From positions 48,281,019 to 48,345,018 of the forward strand of contig JAVGWX010000008.1 in assembly GCA_036924085.1 (NCBI GenBank): a stretch of 64,000 bases of DNA, read 5' to 3'. The position numbers and the translations under genes are program-made. Of this stretch, positions 11,865 through 22,765 are shown one piece after another (positions within the stretch are counted from its first letter, which is position 1; every line of letters begins with the position of its first letter). This DNA is from Ariolimax columbianus (lineage: Eukaryota; Mollusca; Gastropoda; Stylommatophora; Arionidae). A model generated the notes under the pieces. The model saw only the letters and a list, made by a program, of their open reading frames with translations. It made no database searches and was not told the origin of the DNA.

Positions 11865-12060
11865 ATTTGTTTCACTGCTCCGTAGTGTGTTGGCAATTGT
11901 CGGCAGTGCTTGTAAGAATTTGTACCTCATGTCCTCTAACGCCTTGCAATCAATGAGTATGTGTCTAACTGTTTCATCAAGGTGAGAGAAATGTCTGCAC
12001 AAGGAAAGGTGCTGGAGGTTGATGTTGTTCGTGGCTATTGACACTTGGGCAATTGTGCGC
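11865..12060 (-). mobile_element. LINE C-terminal knuckle fragment
   Basis: LSLCRHFSHLDETVRHILID and CKALEDMRYKFLQALPT match the C-terminal C..C...DET.eHIL.dC.....R pattern of RNase H LINEs. Opposite orientation to its neighbour at 12250. Ends at a stop at 11862. Confidence 0.6.
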
Positions 12061-12249
12061 CCCTCTACTCATAGAACTCGGCATTAGTCCAACTATTTTA
12101 AACAACATTAGACTCGGTATTGGGATGATTCCCAGAATCGTTCCGTCCCACGTGCGCGTGGTCGTCGTGACCCGAGACCTTCAGTTAAACATAAAGATGA
12201 GATATACCCCAAATAGGGTTAAAACAGTTGAAGCTCCATGAGAGAGCTC

Positions 12250-12592
12250 GCGCGGGGATATGGGGCCAGGTGTGAATATTCCAGGCAACAAGGAGGCAGA
12301 CAGACTCGCCAGAGAGGGGGGAATGCTGAAGCATTCACCAGGGCAACGTACAGTGCAAAATGGAAAAAATACCACCCTGGCCACATAGAAAACGAAGCCT
12401 ACCATCAACTTTTCAGGCGAGACCAGGTGATAATTCTCCGGCTACGCACAGGTCATAACAAACTTAGATGCCATATGTACAACAAGTTCAAGATTGGCAC
12501 CACAGACCGTTGTGCCTGTGGCACAGCCCCATGAAGGTAGAACATATGTTGCAGTCCTGTCCACTGTATGTCCTGTCCTGTCCAACCACTAA
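12250..12592 (+). mobile_element. RNase H-LINE fragment fused to an RTE-like end
   Basis: NIPGNKEADRLAREGG (RNase H), AYHQLFRRDQVIILRLRTGH and TTDRCACGTAP then VEHMLQSCPLY (knuckle) are present with two small frame shifts. At about 12593 it changes abruptly into the RTE-like LINE, so the natural C-terminus and GAA tail are missing. Confidence 0.8.
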
Positions 12593-12972
12593 ACAAAGAA
12601 TCGAATCCTTCGAGTCAAAATGTTACAGAAAGATCCTTAAAATACCCAGGACAGAGAAAAAAAACAAATGTAGACATTCGGCAAGAGTTGAGCATAGAGG
12701 AGAACTGGTTTATCAATTCCATTTTGGTTAGGAAATGCAAATACTTTGGTCACATCAAGAGACACAACGGTCTCGAGAGAACGGTGATGGAAGGTATGGT
12801 GCCAGGCAAAAGAGGAAGGGGTAGACCAAGAAGACCATGGCACCAAGATATCCAGGAATGCCTGGGTATGACTGTGGCGGAGGCTTGAGTTTTGGCAAGA
12901 GAACAACTTTCTTTCAGGCAGACTGTGATGGGAGAGAAATTCTACAAAGAACATGCTACATGATGATGATGT
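12593..12972 (+). mobile_element. RTE-like LINE 3' end with (ATG)n tail
   Basis: Starts abruptly at KQRIESFESKCYRKI and runs through KCKYFGHIKRHNG and MVPGKRGRGRPRRPW to the tail at 12957-12972. Over their overlap it is very similar to the copy at 60.46 kb, so these are recent members of one family. Its left edge is fused directly to an RNase H LINE fragment. One frame break lies between ESFESKC and the following block. Confidence 0.85.
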
Positions 12973-12974
12973 CC

Positions 12975-13600
12975 ACTGTTTACCGACACAAGAAGTAGCA
13001 TTTGGCAACAGCCAGTGTCCTTCCATGGGAAGCTGTACGAAAGGGTATAGAGCCATGAGTCGACCGCTGCCTTCGTTAGATTCATTGAAGTTGAGGTCTA
13101 AACATGAACGAGGAAGAAGAATAATGTAATACTGGTCTTCGTCTATTTTCAATAGTTATCGGCAATATCCGTATGGAGGAATTTTCATTTAAGCATTCAG
13201 GCTTGCGTTGGCTCTTGTTTGCTAAGCGTCAAATGTACAAGCCCTGTGAAACGCTGTGTTATTTTAATGCTTTTCTTCTTGGATATCTTTTTTTTTTTTC
13301 ATTGAAAATAAGTGTAAACCTGGGCCCTAAAGAAAGATTGATAACTTAACCAAGCCTAGAAGGAAAGCAATGAGTACAACAGCTGCGCTGAAACAAAAAC
13401 ACGATGCCTAAATTTGAAAATGGAACTTGTGTCTCGGACCTGGTCAATCATTGTGGTATAACGACATCGACATATTTGTCCCTATTGAAAACATATACAT
13501 AGGACAGCACAAAGGGAAGTGTGAGGAAAGCAAGGGAGCTAATGCAACGAAAGTAGTGACAGTTCGTAGAATGAATATGAGCGATGCTTGAAAAGTTAAG
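12975..13600. other. No recognisable feature
   Basis: AT-rich sequence with a T-run at 13290. A 171-codon minus ORF (12637-13152) is mostly the antisense of the LINE end. Confidence 0.4.
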
Positions 13601-13609
13601 CACTTTAGT

Positions 13610-13641
13610 ATGAAGAGCTTAAGGCACTTACTTGGAGCTTC
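13610..13641. repeat. Flanking duplication of the 13.6-14.4 kb LINE, left copy
   Basis: Begins ATGAAGAGCTTAAGGCACTT and matches 14387-14421 with a few changes and a 3-bp indel. Its position fits a target-site duplication, unusually long for a LINE. Confidence 0.55.
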
Positions 13642-14386
13642 TTCTTCTTCTTCTTCCTCTTCTTCGTTCATCCTCAGATCAAGGTTCCGGTTTCTCTTAC
13701 AAAGGAAACCGTTGTTTGTAAGGCTGTTTCATCTCCATACAGCTTCTGTCTCATATCTATCTCACGAGGCCAGCATTGTTCTCTCTTTTCCTGCGTAAGC
13801 ATGCAGCTTTGTAGGATGTGTTACACGGTCATGATATGCTCCCCACATGGGCACCTGTCATCTGTCCCAATCCTCATTTTGATGTAAAGATGACTCTTGA
13901 GTCTGTTATGCCCAGTTCTCAGTCTGAAGAAGATGACTTGCTCTTCTCTAGTTAAGTTACAGTAGCTGTCTTCTTTTCGGAAGTCGGGGTGTTGATCAGC
14001 CCATTTTACCCTGAAGTTGGCTTTAATTATGGTCTTGGCCTCGTTATATGTGATACTCAGGTCTGTTAGAGTGGATGCTCCTCCACTCTTTGCTAGTTTG
14101 TCTGCAGCTTCATTGCCTTCAATATTGCAGTGGAATGGGATCCACTGTATGACCAACCTTGGGTGTTCGGCTGAGAGCTGTGTCAGGGAGAACATACATT
14201 GCTCGAGATCGTCATAGTTGTGTTGTTTTAGCGCTGCTATTACTGACACGGCATCAGTCAGGAATACTATGTTTTCTTGGTGGATATCTTTATCTTGGAT
14301 AACAAGCTTAGCTGCGGCCTTCAGTGTCTCTGCTTCTACACGGAAATTACTGGAATATGTTCCCGTAGTTAAAACTCGCGTTTAGA
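13642..14386 (-). mobile_element. RNase H-LINE 3' fragment
   Basis: On the minus strand: VEAETLKAAAKL and IVFLTDAVSVIAAL (Glu and Asp of RNase H), VIQWIPFHCNIEGNEAADKL, FRLRTGHNRL and the knuckle DDRCPCGEH. A stop at 13821 splits the knuckle from HILQSC and the last residues. The tail is TTC-rich at 13641-13670. An almost identical stretch of 32-35 bp lies at both ends (13610-13641 and 14387-14421). Confidence 0.85.
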
Positions 14387-14421
14387 ATGAAGAGCTCAAG
14401 GTACTTCTTACCTGGAGCTTC
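14387..14421. repeat. Flanking duplication of the 13.6-14.4 kb LINE, right copy
   Basis: Begins ATGAAGAGCTCAAGGTACTT. See 13610-13641. Confidence 0.55.
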
Positions 14422-14424
14422 ATG

Positions 14425-14655
14425 TGAACTTTAGTCCTTATCTATGTATGCACCCTTCAAGACGATACATTTCTCCCTTCTAGTTTTCACCTTCCTAGTT
14501 TCCTGGTAGTAGAACTCATCCGTCTGGATTAGGAACCACTTCTCCAGTTCAGTAATCAAGTCTTGGACGTCAGAAAAAAAACGAAGCGGATTCTTCATGT
14601 TTGAGAACAAGTAAATGTCATTAGGCGACAAGTTCGGTGAGTATGGGGGATGGGC
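14425..14655 (-). mobile_element. mariner transposase C-terminus
   Basis: HPPYSPNLSPNDIYLFSNMK holds the last acidic region of mariner transposase (SPDLxPxDxxLF), followed by ELEKWFLIQTDEFYYQE and RREKCIVLKGAYIDKD. The open frame begins exactly at the joint with the opposite fragment. Confidence 0.85.
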
Positions 14656-14760
14656 TGACAAGGCGAAGGAGTTCTACAATCAGGGCATCAGGAAGAAACT
14701 GAAAAGATGGGAGACGTGTGTAGCCTTGCAAGGACTAAAGAAAGGATTCAAGTTCATACC
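14656..14760 (+). mobile_element. mariner transposase C-terminal fragment, opposite strand
   Basis: ADKAKEFYNQGIRKKLKRWE followed by TCVALQGL is the last block of a mariner transposase (EFY..GI..L..RW..C....G). It meets the minus-strand fragment back to back at about 14656. Confidence 0.68.
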
Positions 14761-15099
14761 AGTTACTAGGTGTGATTTAACTACTTCATACTAGAGCAGC
14801 TACACCCAACATGGAAGTCTGTGACAAGGATGATGTCGGCGGTCCTCATCGACAACGATCGACAGCTATTACTAAAGTGGACAGCTTCTTGACCATCACT
14901 CGGAAGTTATTTATAATTTATGACACAAAATTGTAACAATAAAAAACTCTGCTAGTCTAAAACGGGTTAATCCAACTTACATGATTTCTTTGTGGAAATA
15001 TTGATTCGGCATTCGTACAAATAGCAATTCAAACAACCTCTTGGAACGAACTGTGTACGAATATCGAGGATCCATTGTGAGTGTGTATATATATATAAA
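14761..15099. other. Spacer between mariner pieces
   Basis: No recognisable feature beyond a short TA run near 15095. Confidence 0.35.
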
Positions 15100-15420
15100 T
15101 CTGATGTAAACTTCTGATGTAAACAGCACATACCAACTGTCAAGTTTGCAAAATTCCATTATCACCCGACTCATAGTTTCCTCTTCAGACCGTTTAAAAC
15201 AATGGCGCCTGTGATACGGAATCCGCTCAGAGTTGATCAGCAAGCGGTGACTCGAATGTCGACCAGTTGACATTCATCACAGAATTCAGGCAGTGTATGG
15301 TGACAAAAGTGCGTCAAAGACAACAGTGAAGAACTGGACGACGATGTTTAAAGAAGGACATGAGTTAACGCAACAATATGCGCCTTATCTGGTCTTGGAA
15401 GATCTTTCGTTAGATCGCGT
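15100..15420 (+). mobile_element. mariner HTH-domain fragment, plus copy
   Basis: Contains, in shifting frames, PLRVDQQAVTRM, RPVDIHHRIQAVYGDKSA and TTVKNWTTMFKEGHELTQQ: the N-terminal helix-turn-helix of a mariner transposase with about 90 bp of leader. Related copies at 15421-15650, 50340-50715 and 50943-51215. Confidence 0.72.
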
Positions 15421-15650
15421 CTTCTTTAAACATCGTTGTCCAGTTCTTCTCTGTTGTCTTCTCTCTGTTCTCTGTTGTAGACACACTTTTGTCATCATAT
15501 ACTGCCTGCATTCTATGATGAATGTCAACTGGTCGACATCCTTCAGCTATTAGAAACCGAATCACTGCTCAATGATCAATTCTGGACGGATTACGTATGA
15601 TACCATCCATGTTTTCAGCGGTCTGATGAGGAAACTATGAGTTGACTCTG
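15421..15650 (-). mobile_element. mariner HTH-domain fragment, inverted copy
   Basis: Reverse complement of much of 15180-15360, with TTTAAACATCGTTGTCCAGT facing the plus copy. The two arms converge on about 70 bp, forming a large imperfect palindrome. Confidence 0.72.
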
Positions 15651-15975
15651 CAGAGTCTGTATACAACCAGTTTCCTTCACATTTCCTTAATCTAAAAGTT
15701 AAGCGCATCCAATCTATTCTCAAAAGCATTAATTGACCCTGCATCCACTATTTCCTCTGACAATGCTTTCACCACTCTCTGGCTAAAAATATATTTCCTA
15801 ATATCTAATATGGGCCTTTGTTTAATTAATTTGTAGCTGTGGCCTCTTGTTCTAGTAGATCGTTGTATTTTGTAAAAAAAAAAACATGTTATAATTTAAT
15901 GTATCCTTTCTGTTGACTGTCTTATAAGCCATACATGAAGTCACCTTGAATTCGTCTCGTTTCTAGACACTAGAA
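15640..15975 (-). mobile_element. CR1/L2-like LINE 3' end
   Basis: In shifting minus frames this matches the usual TRGHSYKL......DIRKYFFSQRVVN.WNSLP..VV.A.S.NAFK.RLD ending of CR1-like RTs: an EQEAT block, ILGNIFLARE, then MQGQLMLLRIDWMR. A second copy of the same family lies at 46605-46945. Confidence 0.65.
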
Positions 15976-15979
15976 ATGA

Positions 15980-16425
15980 TTGAAATTATGTCATTGTCCG
16001 TGTTGTTGTTGTTATTATTACTGCTGTTGCTGTTAGAAGCTACTTGGGGCCGAGTTTAGTTAACATTTAACAACGTCCCATGTGTGGCTGGTTACAGTGG
16101 CTCTTATTACATCCGAAGACATACTTGAGAAGGTGGATTAGGGTCTTCTAAGTTGTAGCGCAATGAGAAGCTCCTCCATACGCTTACCACTATATCGATC
16201 AAATTGTGGATCACACCTCGCTGGCCAGACTGCTGTGACTCATCCGGTTTCTATGAGCGCAAACCAGAGCGTCCGCTGTGGTGTTGATCAGTATGTTTCC
16301 CCGATCCTGGTTTTTCTTCGTTCCCAATATTGATAATATCAACAATAATGTATACACATCTTCGCGTGATAACTGTCCGTGTTAAATAATGTTTCACTTT
16401 CTTCCTGCGTTAACTGCTGTTTATT
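15980..16425. other. No recognisable feature
   Basis: Contains TGTTGTTGTTGTTATTATTA and nothing else recognised. Confidence 0.4.
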
Positions 16426-16431
16426 GTTTTA

Positions 16432-16678
16432 ATTATTTTTTGCGTTCACCTTATTTCTCTATTCTACAAGACGGTGTGCGTTGCACTGGGGTTTTTATTT
16501 TGTGTCTGTCAGCCCAGTGCATACGACTTTGGTATGCATTTTGTGTAAGGGGCTGCTTCCTCCTGTATTCTCTAAGGGTTTGCTTCCCCCGGCTAACGGC
16601 CGGTGTTGTAATGGGGATCGAACCTAGCACCTTCAGATTGTGAGCCGCGTCACTTAACCATTAGCCCACGCCGTCCCC
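16432..16678 (-). mobile_element. tRNA-derived SINE, copy 1
   Basis: On the minus strand it begins GGGGACGGCGTGGGCTAATG (A-box-like), carries GGTTCGATCCC (B box) about 50 bp on, then a shared body of about 170 bp and a T-rich left end that is its A-rich tail. GTTAACTGC (left) and GTTCACTGC (right) may be a one-mismatch target duplication. Confidence 0.85.
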
Positions 16679-16684
16679 TGTTCA

Positions 16685-17610
16685 CTGCAGTGAGAAAGAA
16701 GTGGTTTCGCGAAGGACATTTCTATCACAAAGTGAATAATATAACCGGTTCTACACAGATGCATGCCATAAGAAATGGCTAACTTTCCAATTTGGCCCCG
16801 TCTACACCCTCTCCCTTGGGTAGAAGGCACTCCAAGTCATTGAATTACACACCTAACCATTCACATTAACAAAAGCATGCAGCGTGTGGAATAGCGTTCA
16901 GGCCTTGACATAAGGCTCTGCAATCAATACCCCAGATAATTTACAGCAATAAAAACGTCAATAAATTGCATTCATAGGGGACAGTAGAAGAATAGCGTAG
17001 TGTTGACAATTGTAGTCCACTTCTATTGTTTGATGATTTAGGCTACTATTGGTCTGTGACGTGGTCTTCTTCGTGTACTGTAGCCAGATCTTATATTATT
17101 ATCGGTTTGATCATGATCAATGTTTTTTTTTCAACTTCACTCTGGGCATGGGGCCGCCACTACAGTTGACCTTCTAACAGGTGGCCTGGTGAAAGCATTT
17201 ATATTGGCCTGTGGACGCTGTTGTTGGTGCATTTTATTTTTTACGGGGAGGTTGCTAGTCCAATTTACAAGCATACATTTTTGCCTTTTTCAGCATAATT
17301 AGCTGGCTGCAGGAGTGCTGATCTTCCCTCCAAAGACGGGCTCTCTGTATTTCAGGCTGTGAAATAAGAAAGAAACAGTTTTCTTTATTCGAGCGTAATG
17401 TAAAGAGAAGAGTAGTGCAAGCATGAACCAGTGCATGCTGTTATTGTTGCTTGCGTTGTTTCGAATGTCCACAATGAGTAGATTACTATTTTGTGTGCCC
17501 CGAAAAGGACGTTGAGTGGTGGGTTGCAGTAGCTTTCCTCACATCTCCAGCGTGCTGATGAATGTGGACTTATATCCTTCATGCGGTTTCGCTATGCTTG
17601 GCTTCACCTG
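16685..17610. other. No recognisable feature
   Basis: Nearly 1 kb without repeats or convincing frames. Confidence 0.4.
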
Positions 17611-17614
17611 CGTT

Positions 17615-17735
17615 TCGAACACTACTACGGGGATCATATCGACCTCTTACTTTGTTATTCAGGCTGACATGAAAACAAGTTGGTTTCCAGGAAGAGCTAC
17701 TAGGAAGCCGAGGTAAGGGTCTTGGCCAGTATGTT
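17615..17735 (-). repeat. Dispersed repeat family E, inverted copy
   Basis: CACTACTACGGGGATCATAT on the plus strand is the reverse of the GATCCCCGTAGTAGTG end of copies at 30.2 and 55.5 kb; ATGAAAACAAGTTGGTTTCC matches their middle. Confidence 0.6.
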
Positions 17736-18075
17736 TTGCCTGACCCTGACTAAGATGACTGATCAGTATGTTTTGCCTGACCCTGACTAAGATGATTGAT
17801 CAGTATGTTTTGCCTGACCCTTACTAAGATGACTGATCAGTATGTTTTGCCTGACCCTGACTAACATGTCGGATCAGTATGTTTTGCCTGACCCTGACTA
17901 AGATGACTGATCAGTATGTTTTGCCTGACCCTGACTAAGATGACTGATCAGTATGTTTTGCCTGACCCTGACTAAGATGACTGATCAGTATATTTTGCCT
18001 GACCCTGACTAAGATGACTGATCAGTATGTTTTGCCTGACCCTGACTAAGATGACTGATCAGTATATTTCGCCTG
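17727..18075. repeat. 37-bp array with a TGATCA palindrome in each unit
   Basis: About 9.5 near-identical units containing ACTGATCAGTATGTTTTGCC. Confidence 0.95.
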
Positions 18076-18079
18076 GCCA

Positions 18080-18840
18080 GATGTTAGTCTTCCTCCACAG
18101 CGCATTATGTAAAAGATTGAGACGATAATAAAGATAAGATGACTTAACTAACACTATGGTCCGGTTAATAGCTAACGTCATCTACACTATACTTCTAAAA
18201 GTTTGTTTAATTTGTACATATGCATCTGTCTGAAGATGACATGACTGGTGCACGAAACGATATATCGAGCTGAAAATTGTACTGAGCGTTGCATGGCCAG
18301 TTTCTAGATTAACGCAACTTGTAGCAAGTCGCGTGTGCCCTCCATGAATTATGGGCATGCGAATATATGGTTACACGCGGAATTTTGATTAAAGGAAAAT
18401 TCTGACGGGATTACTTTTTTTCTCCTTATACAACCGGTCAAGCGATCTGAACTAAGGAGTGAGGAGATGGACGTGGAGTAGACGGGCTAAGATAAGAGAT
18501 GGATGAGGGTTGGTTTAGAGGCGGAAGAGATGAACGAAGGGATGTGGGGATTGATGGGGACTAGTTTTAGAGTGAAAAAAACCAGCGGAGGAATCGGTTG
18601 GTTGACTTACATAACTATCCCGGGTAACGCTGGGTAATACATATAGTCATTAATACAATCATTCGTGACAATAGCTTATAATACACAGATATCATCGCAC
18701 CCGCTAGATGGGTTAGCTCGTGAAGAGGTCTATGGCTGTCAGTTTGAGAAGACCGAAATATTGCAAAGAAATGACGCCACGACGCTGGCGTGTGACGATT
18801 GCGTTCTAAATACAACACATGAAAGCGTGTATATTCAATA
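18080..18840. other. No recognisable feature
   Basis: Single-copy-looking; no elements recognised. Confidence 0.4.
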
Positions 18841-19720
18841 ACAGACGCAAGGAGACTGGTAGTGAGTGAGGTATGGATTGAGATAGAGTAGAATAATCAA
18901 AGCAGGAAGGGAGCGAGTGAATGAGGTGTGGATAGAGAGAGAATGGAATAATCCGCAGAGGAAGAGGTGGAGTATGGATACAGATAGAGTACCTGACATA
19001 ATTATAAAGGAAAGAGAGAACGTAGTATGGGTAGAGAGTAGTAATCAGGTGAGAAAGAGAGTGAGTAAACGAATCAGAGAAGTGGTAGAGAGAGTGGCCT
19101 AATCATGAAGGAAGAGATGCAATGAATGAGATATGCAAGGGGATAGAGAATAGAAGAACAAGAGAAGTAGTCAAGAGTGTGGGAGACATTTGGATAGAGA
19201 AAAGGTGAAGAAATTATATAGAGATATGCGAGATAGTGACGTGGATTTAGATGACGAGAGAATGTACGAAAAAGACAGGTAGACAATAGAATGGCAGAGA
19301 TCTCGAGGTAGAGAGACAAATTAAAGAGAAGAAAGAGTGAGACAAATGTGGATGAAGGGAGAGTAAACTAAACAGAGTGGTATGAGAGAGAGAGAGAGAG
19401 AAAGAGAGAGAGTGAGTGAGAGAGTTGGATAGACAGAGAAATGTTAGGCGAATGTTAGAGGTAGCCGAGAGAGTGAGAGATATAGACAGAGAAAAGATAA
19501 ACGAATGAAAAAGGTTGGCGAGAAAGTGGCAGATTTACAGATGAAGAGAACTTTGAAAAATGAGAGAGGTAGCCAAGACGGAGATATAGATAGAGAGAGC
19601 AAGGACAATTTAAAGAAATAAGCGAGAGAGTGACAGAGAAATAGTTGGGGAAAGGGTAACAGAATAAGACAGATCGGAGATTTACAGAAGATATAGAATT
19701 AGAGAATGTGATGGATTTTC
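18840..19720. repeat. Degenerate purine-rich array
   Basis: About 880 bp dominated by GAGAGAGTGAGAGAGAT-like units with strand-specific purine bias. The short ORFs are not genes. Confidence 0.8.
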
Positions 19721-19828
19721 CAAACTGACATCAAATCTAGCGAACTTGACTTCAATACGTCAAAGGCCATCCTCAACCGTCCCACCGTCTCCACCAGACA
19801 CTTAAAGTACATCTCCAACTGTCTTCAA

Positions 19829-20084
19829 TTTCTTTTTCTTTTTTTTGCGTTTGCCTTATTTCTCTATTCCCCAAGGCGGTGTGTGTTGCACTGTGGTTTT
19901 TATTTTGCGCCTGTCAGCCCAGTGCATCCGACTTCAGAATCCATTTTATGTAAGGGTCTGCTTCCTCCTGCATTTTCTAATGGTTTGTTTCCTCGGGGTA
20001 ACGGCCGGTGTTGTGATGGGCATCGAACCCAGCACCTTCGAATTGTGAGCCGTGTCACTTAACCACTAGCACACGCCGCCCCAT
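19829..20084 (-). mobile_element. tRNA-derived SINE, copy 2
   Basis: Same family, with GGTTCGATGCC as B box. ACTGTCTTCAA flanks it at 19818-19828 and 20085-20095, although that motif is frequent in the surrounding degenerate array. Confidence 0.87.
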
Positions 20085-20179
20085 ACTGTCTTCAAATGCC
20101 CTAAATCTTGCACATCTGTCTTCAAGTCCCGACAAACTGATTTCAAAATGTCACTCTTATCCATCACTAAAATGCTTAT

Positions 20180-20565
20180 GATTGGAGCTGATGACGGCAA
20201 GATGTCAGCTCTTTCATTGTCCTGAACCCCATCACGACCAGGACAGTATATACGTGTAACCGACAGGGGGTTTGAGACCTCATTAGATGTTATTCACTCG
20301 TACCTCAGCCATCCCTTCTGTACCGTATAAAGATCCGCTTGTGGGCCAATGATTGCTCTTCTTAAATTGGTCTCAGTTAGCCATCTTAACGCTGAGGTCA
20401 CGCTTCTAACTACAATCTCAAATTAACTTATAATTTCGTTGACTAAATCTCGTCTCTCTAGCTTTACATCTAACTAGACTGCCTTCAGATTTCACAACAT
20501 ATGTCTCAAGTACTTCACAAACTATCATATACATTTCCCCCAGATGTCTTAATTTCTCCTCAGTC
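20180..20565. other. Low-grade TCTTCAA/TCTC-rich sequence
   Basis: Diverged relatives of the motifs in the arrays on either side; nothing else seen. Confidence 0.4.
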
Positions 20566-20569
20566 TATC

Positions 20570-21170
20570 TTCAGATCTCGCTAGATTGTCTCAGATCGCT
20601 TAAATGTATCTTCAGGCATCACTAGAATGTTTCAGATCTCGCTAGATTGTTTCAGATCGCTTAAATGTATCGTCAGGCATCACTAGAATGTTTCAGATCT
20701 CGCTACATTGTCTCAGATCGCTTAAATGTATCTTCAGGCATCACTAGAATGTTTCAGATCTCGCTAGATTGTCTCAGATCGCTTAAATGTATCTTCAGGC
20801 ATCACTAGAATGTTTCAGATCTCGCTAGATTGTGTCAGATCGCTTAAATGTATCTTCAGGCATCACTAGAATGTTTCAGATCTCGCTAGATTGTCTCAGA
20901 TCGCTTAAATGAATCTTCAGGCATCACTAGAATATTTCAGATCTCGCTAGATTTTCTCAGATCGCTTAAATGTATCTTCAGGCATCACTAGAATGTTTCA
21001 GATCTCGCTAGAATGTTTCAGATCTCTTAAATGGATCTTCAGGCATCACTAGAATGTTTCAGATCTCGCTAGAATGTTTCAGATCTCTTAAATGTATCTT
21101 CAGGCATCACTAGAATGTTTCAGATCTCTTAAATGTATCTTCAGGCATCACTAGAATGTTTCAGATCTAT
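20570..21170. repeat. 61-bp array
   Basis: About ten units built of TCAGATCTCGCTAGATTGTC and CTTCAGGCATCACTAGAATG. Some right-hand units are shortened, apparently by loss of an internal half. Confidence 0.95.
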
Positions 21171-21229
21171 TTGGTCTTCGAAACTCTCCAGGCCGTCTTT
21201 CAATTTCTAGAGTCTAAAAATAACAACAG

Positions 21230-21430
21230 AATGTCTTCAATAATAACCCAGAATGTCTTCAAGAATAACCCAGACTGTCTTCAAGAATAACCGAGACTGT
21301 CTTCAAAGTTCAAGAAACTATCTTCAAATCTTCCCAGTGTCTTCAAATCTCCCGAGTAAGTCTTCAAATCTTCCTAGTATGTGTACAGATAACCCCAGAC
21401 AGTCTTCAAGATGCCCCAGACCGTCTATAA
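21230..21430. repeat. Degenerate 20-24 bp array
   Basis: CAGACTGTCTTCAAGAATAA-like units; the same TGTCTTCAA core is scattered from 19.7 kb on. Confidence 0.75.
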
Positions 21431-21434
21431 GTCT

Positions 21435-22585
21435 TTCTATAGTCTTTATCACACATAATACCTCTAGTCACGATTTCAGTCACTTCCTGGTCGTATTCTT
21501 GCCCCGCCTTAAGTCGTTGTCCTGACATCCCCATCTTCTTCACATACCCATCTCTCCCCTCATGCTCTCCTCGCGCACTCCTAACCCTGGTTAAGGGAAC
21601 GCGCGCCCAAATGGTCAATACCTTGATCGATTTAGGAGCCATGTACGAGGGTCTCGTAATAAGCTGGTAAGCTCTGGGGTTTGTTAGCGCTGCCAGCGAG
21701 AACAACACAAAAAACTGCACCAGATGATTGGGAAAACTCCAGTGTTAAGAAGCCAGGTTTCCTTTCTTCTTTGTGACTGCTAACCTATTATTCTGTGCTT
21801 CTGTGTACCAGTTACTCGCGTTTATACAATCGATTTCTTGGTTCACTTTGAGAGTATCCCTTTATTCATATTCTCAGCATGTATATATAAACTATACAGT
21901 TATATCAGCTACTCAATATTTCAACACCGGTTTTTGTTGCTGATACCGTATCATTGTTGTATTTACACGTATTATTGTTGTCTACTTTCTCCTATTTTTT
22001 ATGCCAGTTTTGAATGCTCTTCTGCTGTTATAACAGGCTGTCCTATGTTCGTTTACTCCTTTTAGTCTAATCCATATTTTGTATTATTTTTTTGGGGTCC
22101 AAATAAAGCCTAGATGTTTTCTTTCGGGTTGAAATAAAAATCAAGCCGAAACATGCGCGTCAATTGTCTGGATAAACGGCCTTAATTCCTCAGATATTTA
22201 AATCCTTTTGGCATATGCTACCAATGATGGACATTGCCAAACATATTTCCATTATTCTTTTAGTTTATAGTGTATTTTCATCGCTGTTATCATCTTCATA
22301 TGTTCTCTTTCACTTCAGCAGGAGCATGAGATCACTACTACAGTTGGTCTCCTTTTCCAAAGCATGGATGTGGTCATGTAGATGTGGGTTCTGTGAGACT
22401 CTGTTTGACATGATGAGGGAGGTTTCCAACTCAACACATGACCAAATTTAGTGATTTTTTCAGACATTTGTAGCAGTAGACCTGGCTGTTGTCTTGTCCC
22501 TAGTCGGCCCAAGATCCGGGGGAGTGGGGGAGGGAGGGAAGGTGTAGAAGGGGAAAATTATGTTTAACTGGTCGCCTATTAGTCT
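21435..22585. other. No recognisable feature
   Basis: About 1.1 kb, AT-rich, several short ORFs without motifs. Confidence 0.4.
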
Positions 22586-22589
22586 GTTC

Positions 22590-22765
22590 ATGCAACCTTC
22601 TACAGGAGAACACGAAGAAGAAGGGCGAGAGGTAGACCGAGGAAACGGTGGATAGAAAGCGTGAACGAGATCTGCCGTAAAATGGGAACACATTTTATTC
22701 TGGCCACGAGAAAGGTGAAAACAAAATACATACCACGACACTGGGCTACAACCCGGTAGAAAGTG
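22590..22765 (+). mobile_element. LINE 3' end running into a minisatellite
   Basis: One frame reads RGRPRKRWIESVNEICRKMG, the C-terminal signature of the RTE-like LINEs, then LATRKVKTKYIPRHWATTR and a stop. The last dozen codons fall within the first unit of the 56-bp array that follows, so the array may have started from the LINE end. Confidence 0.7.
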
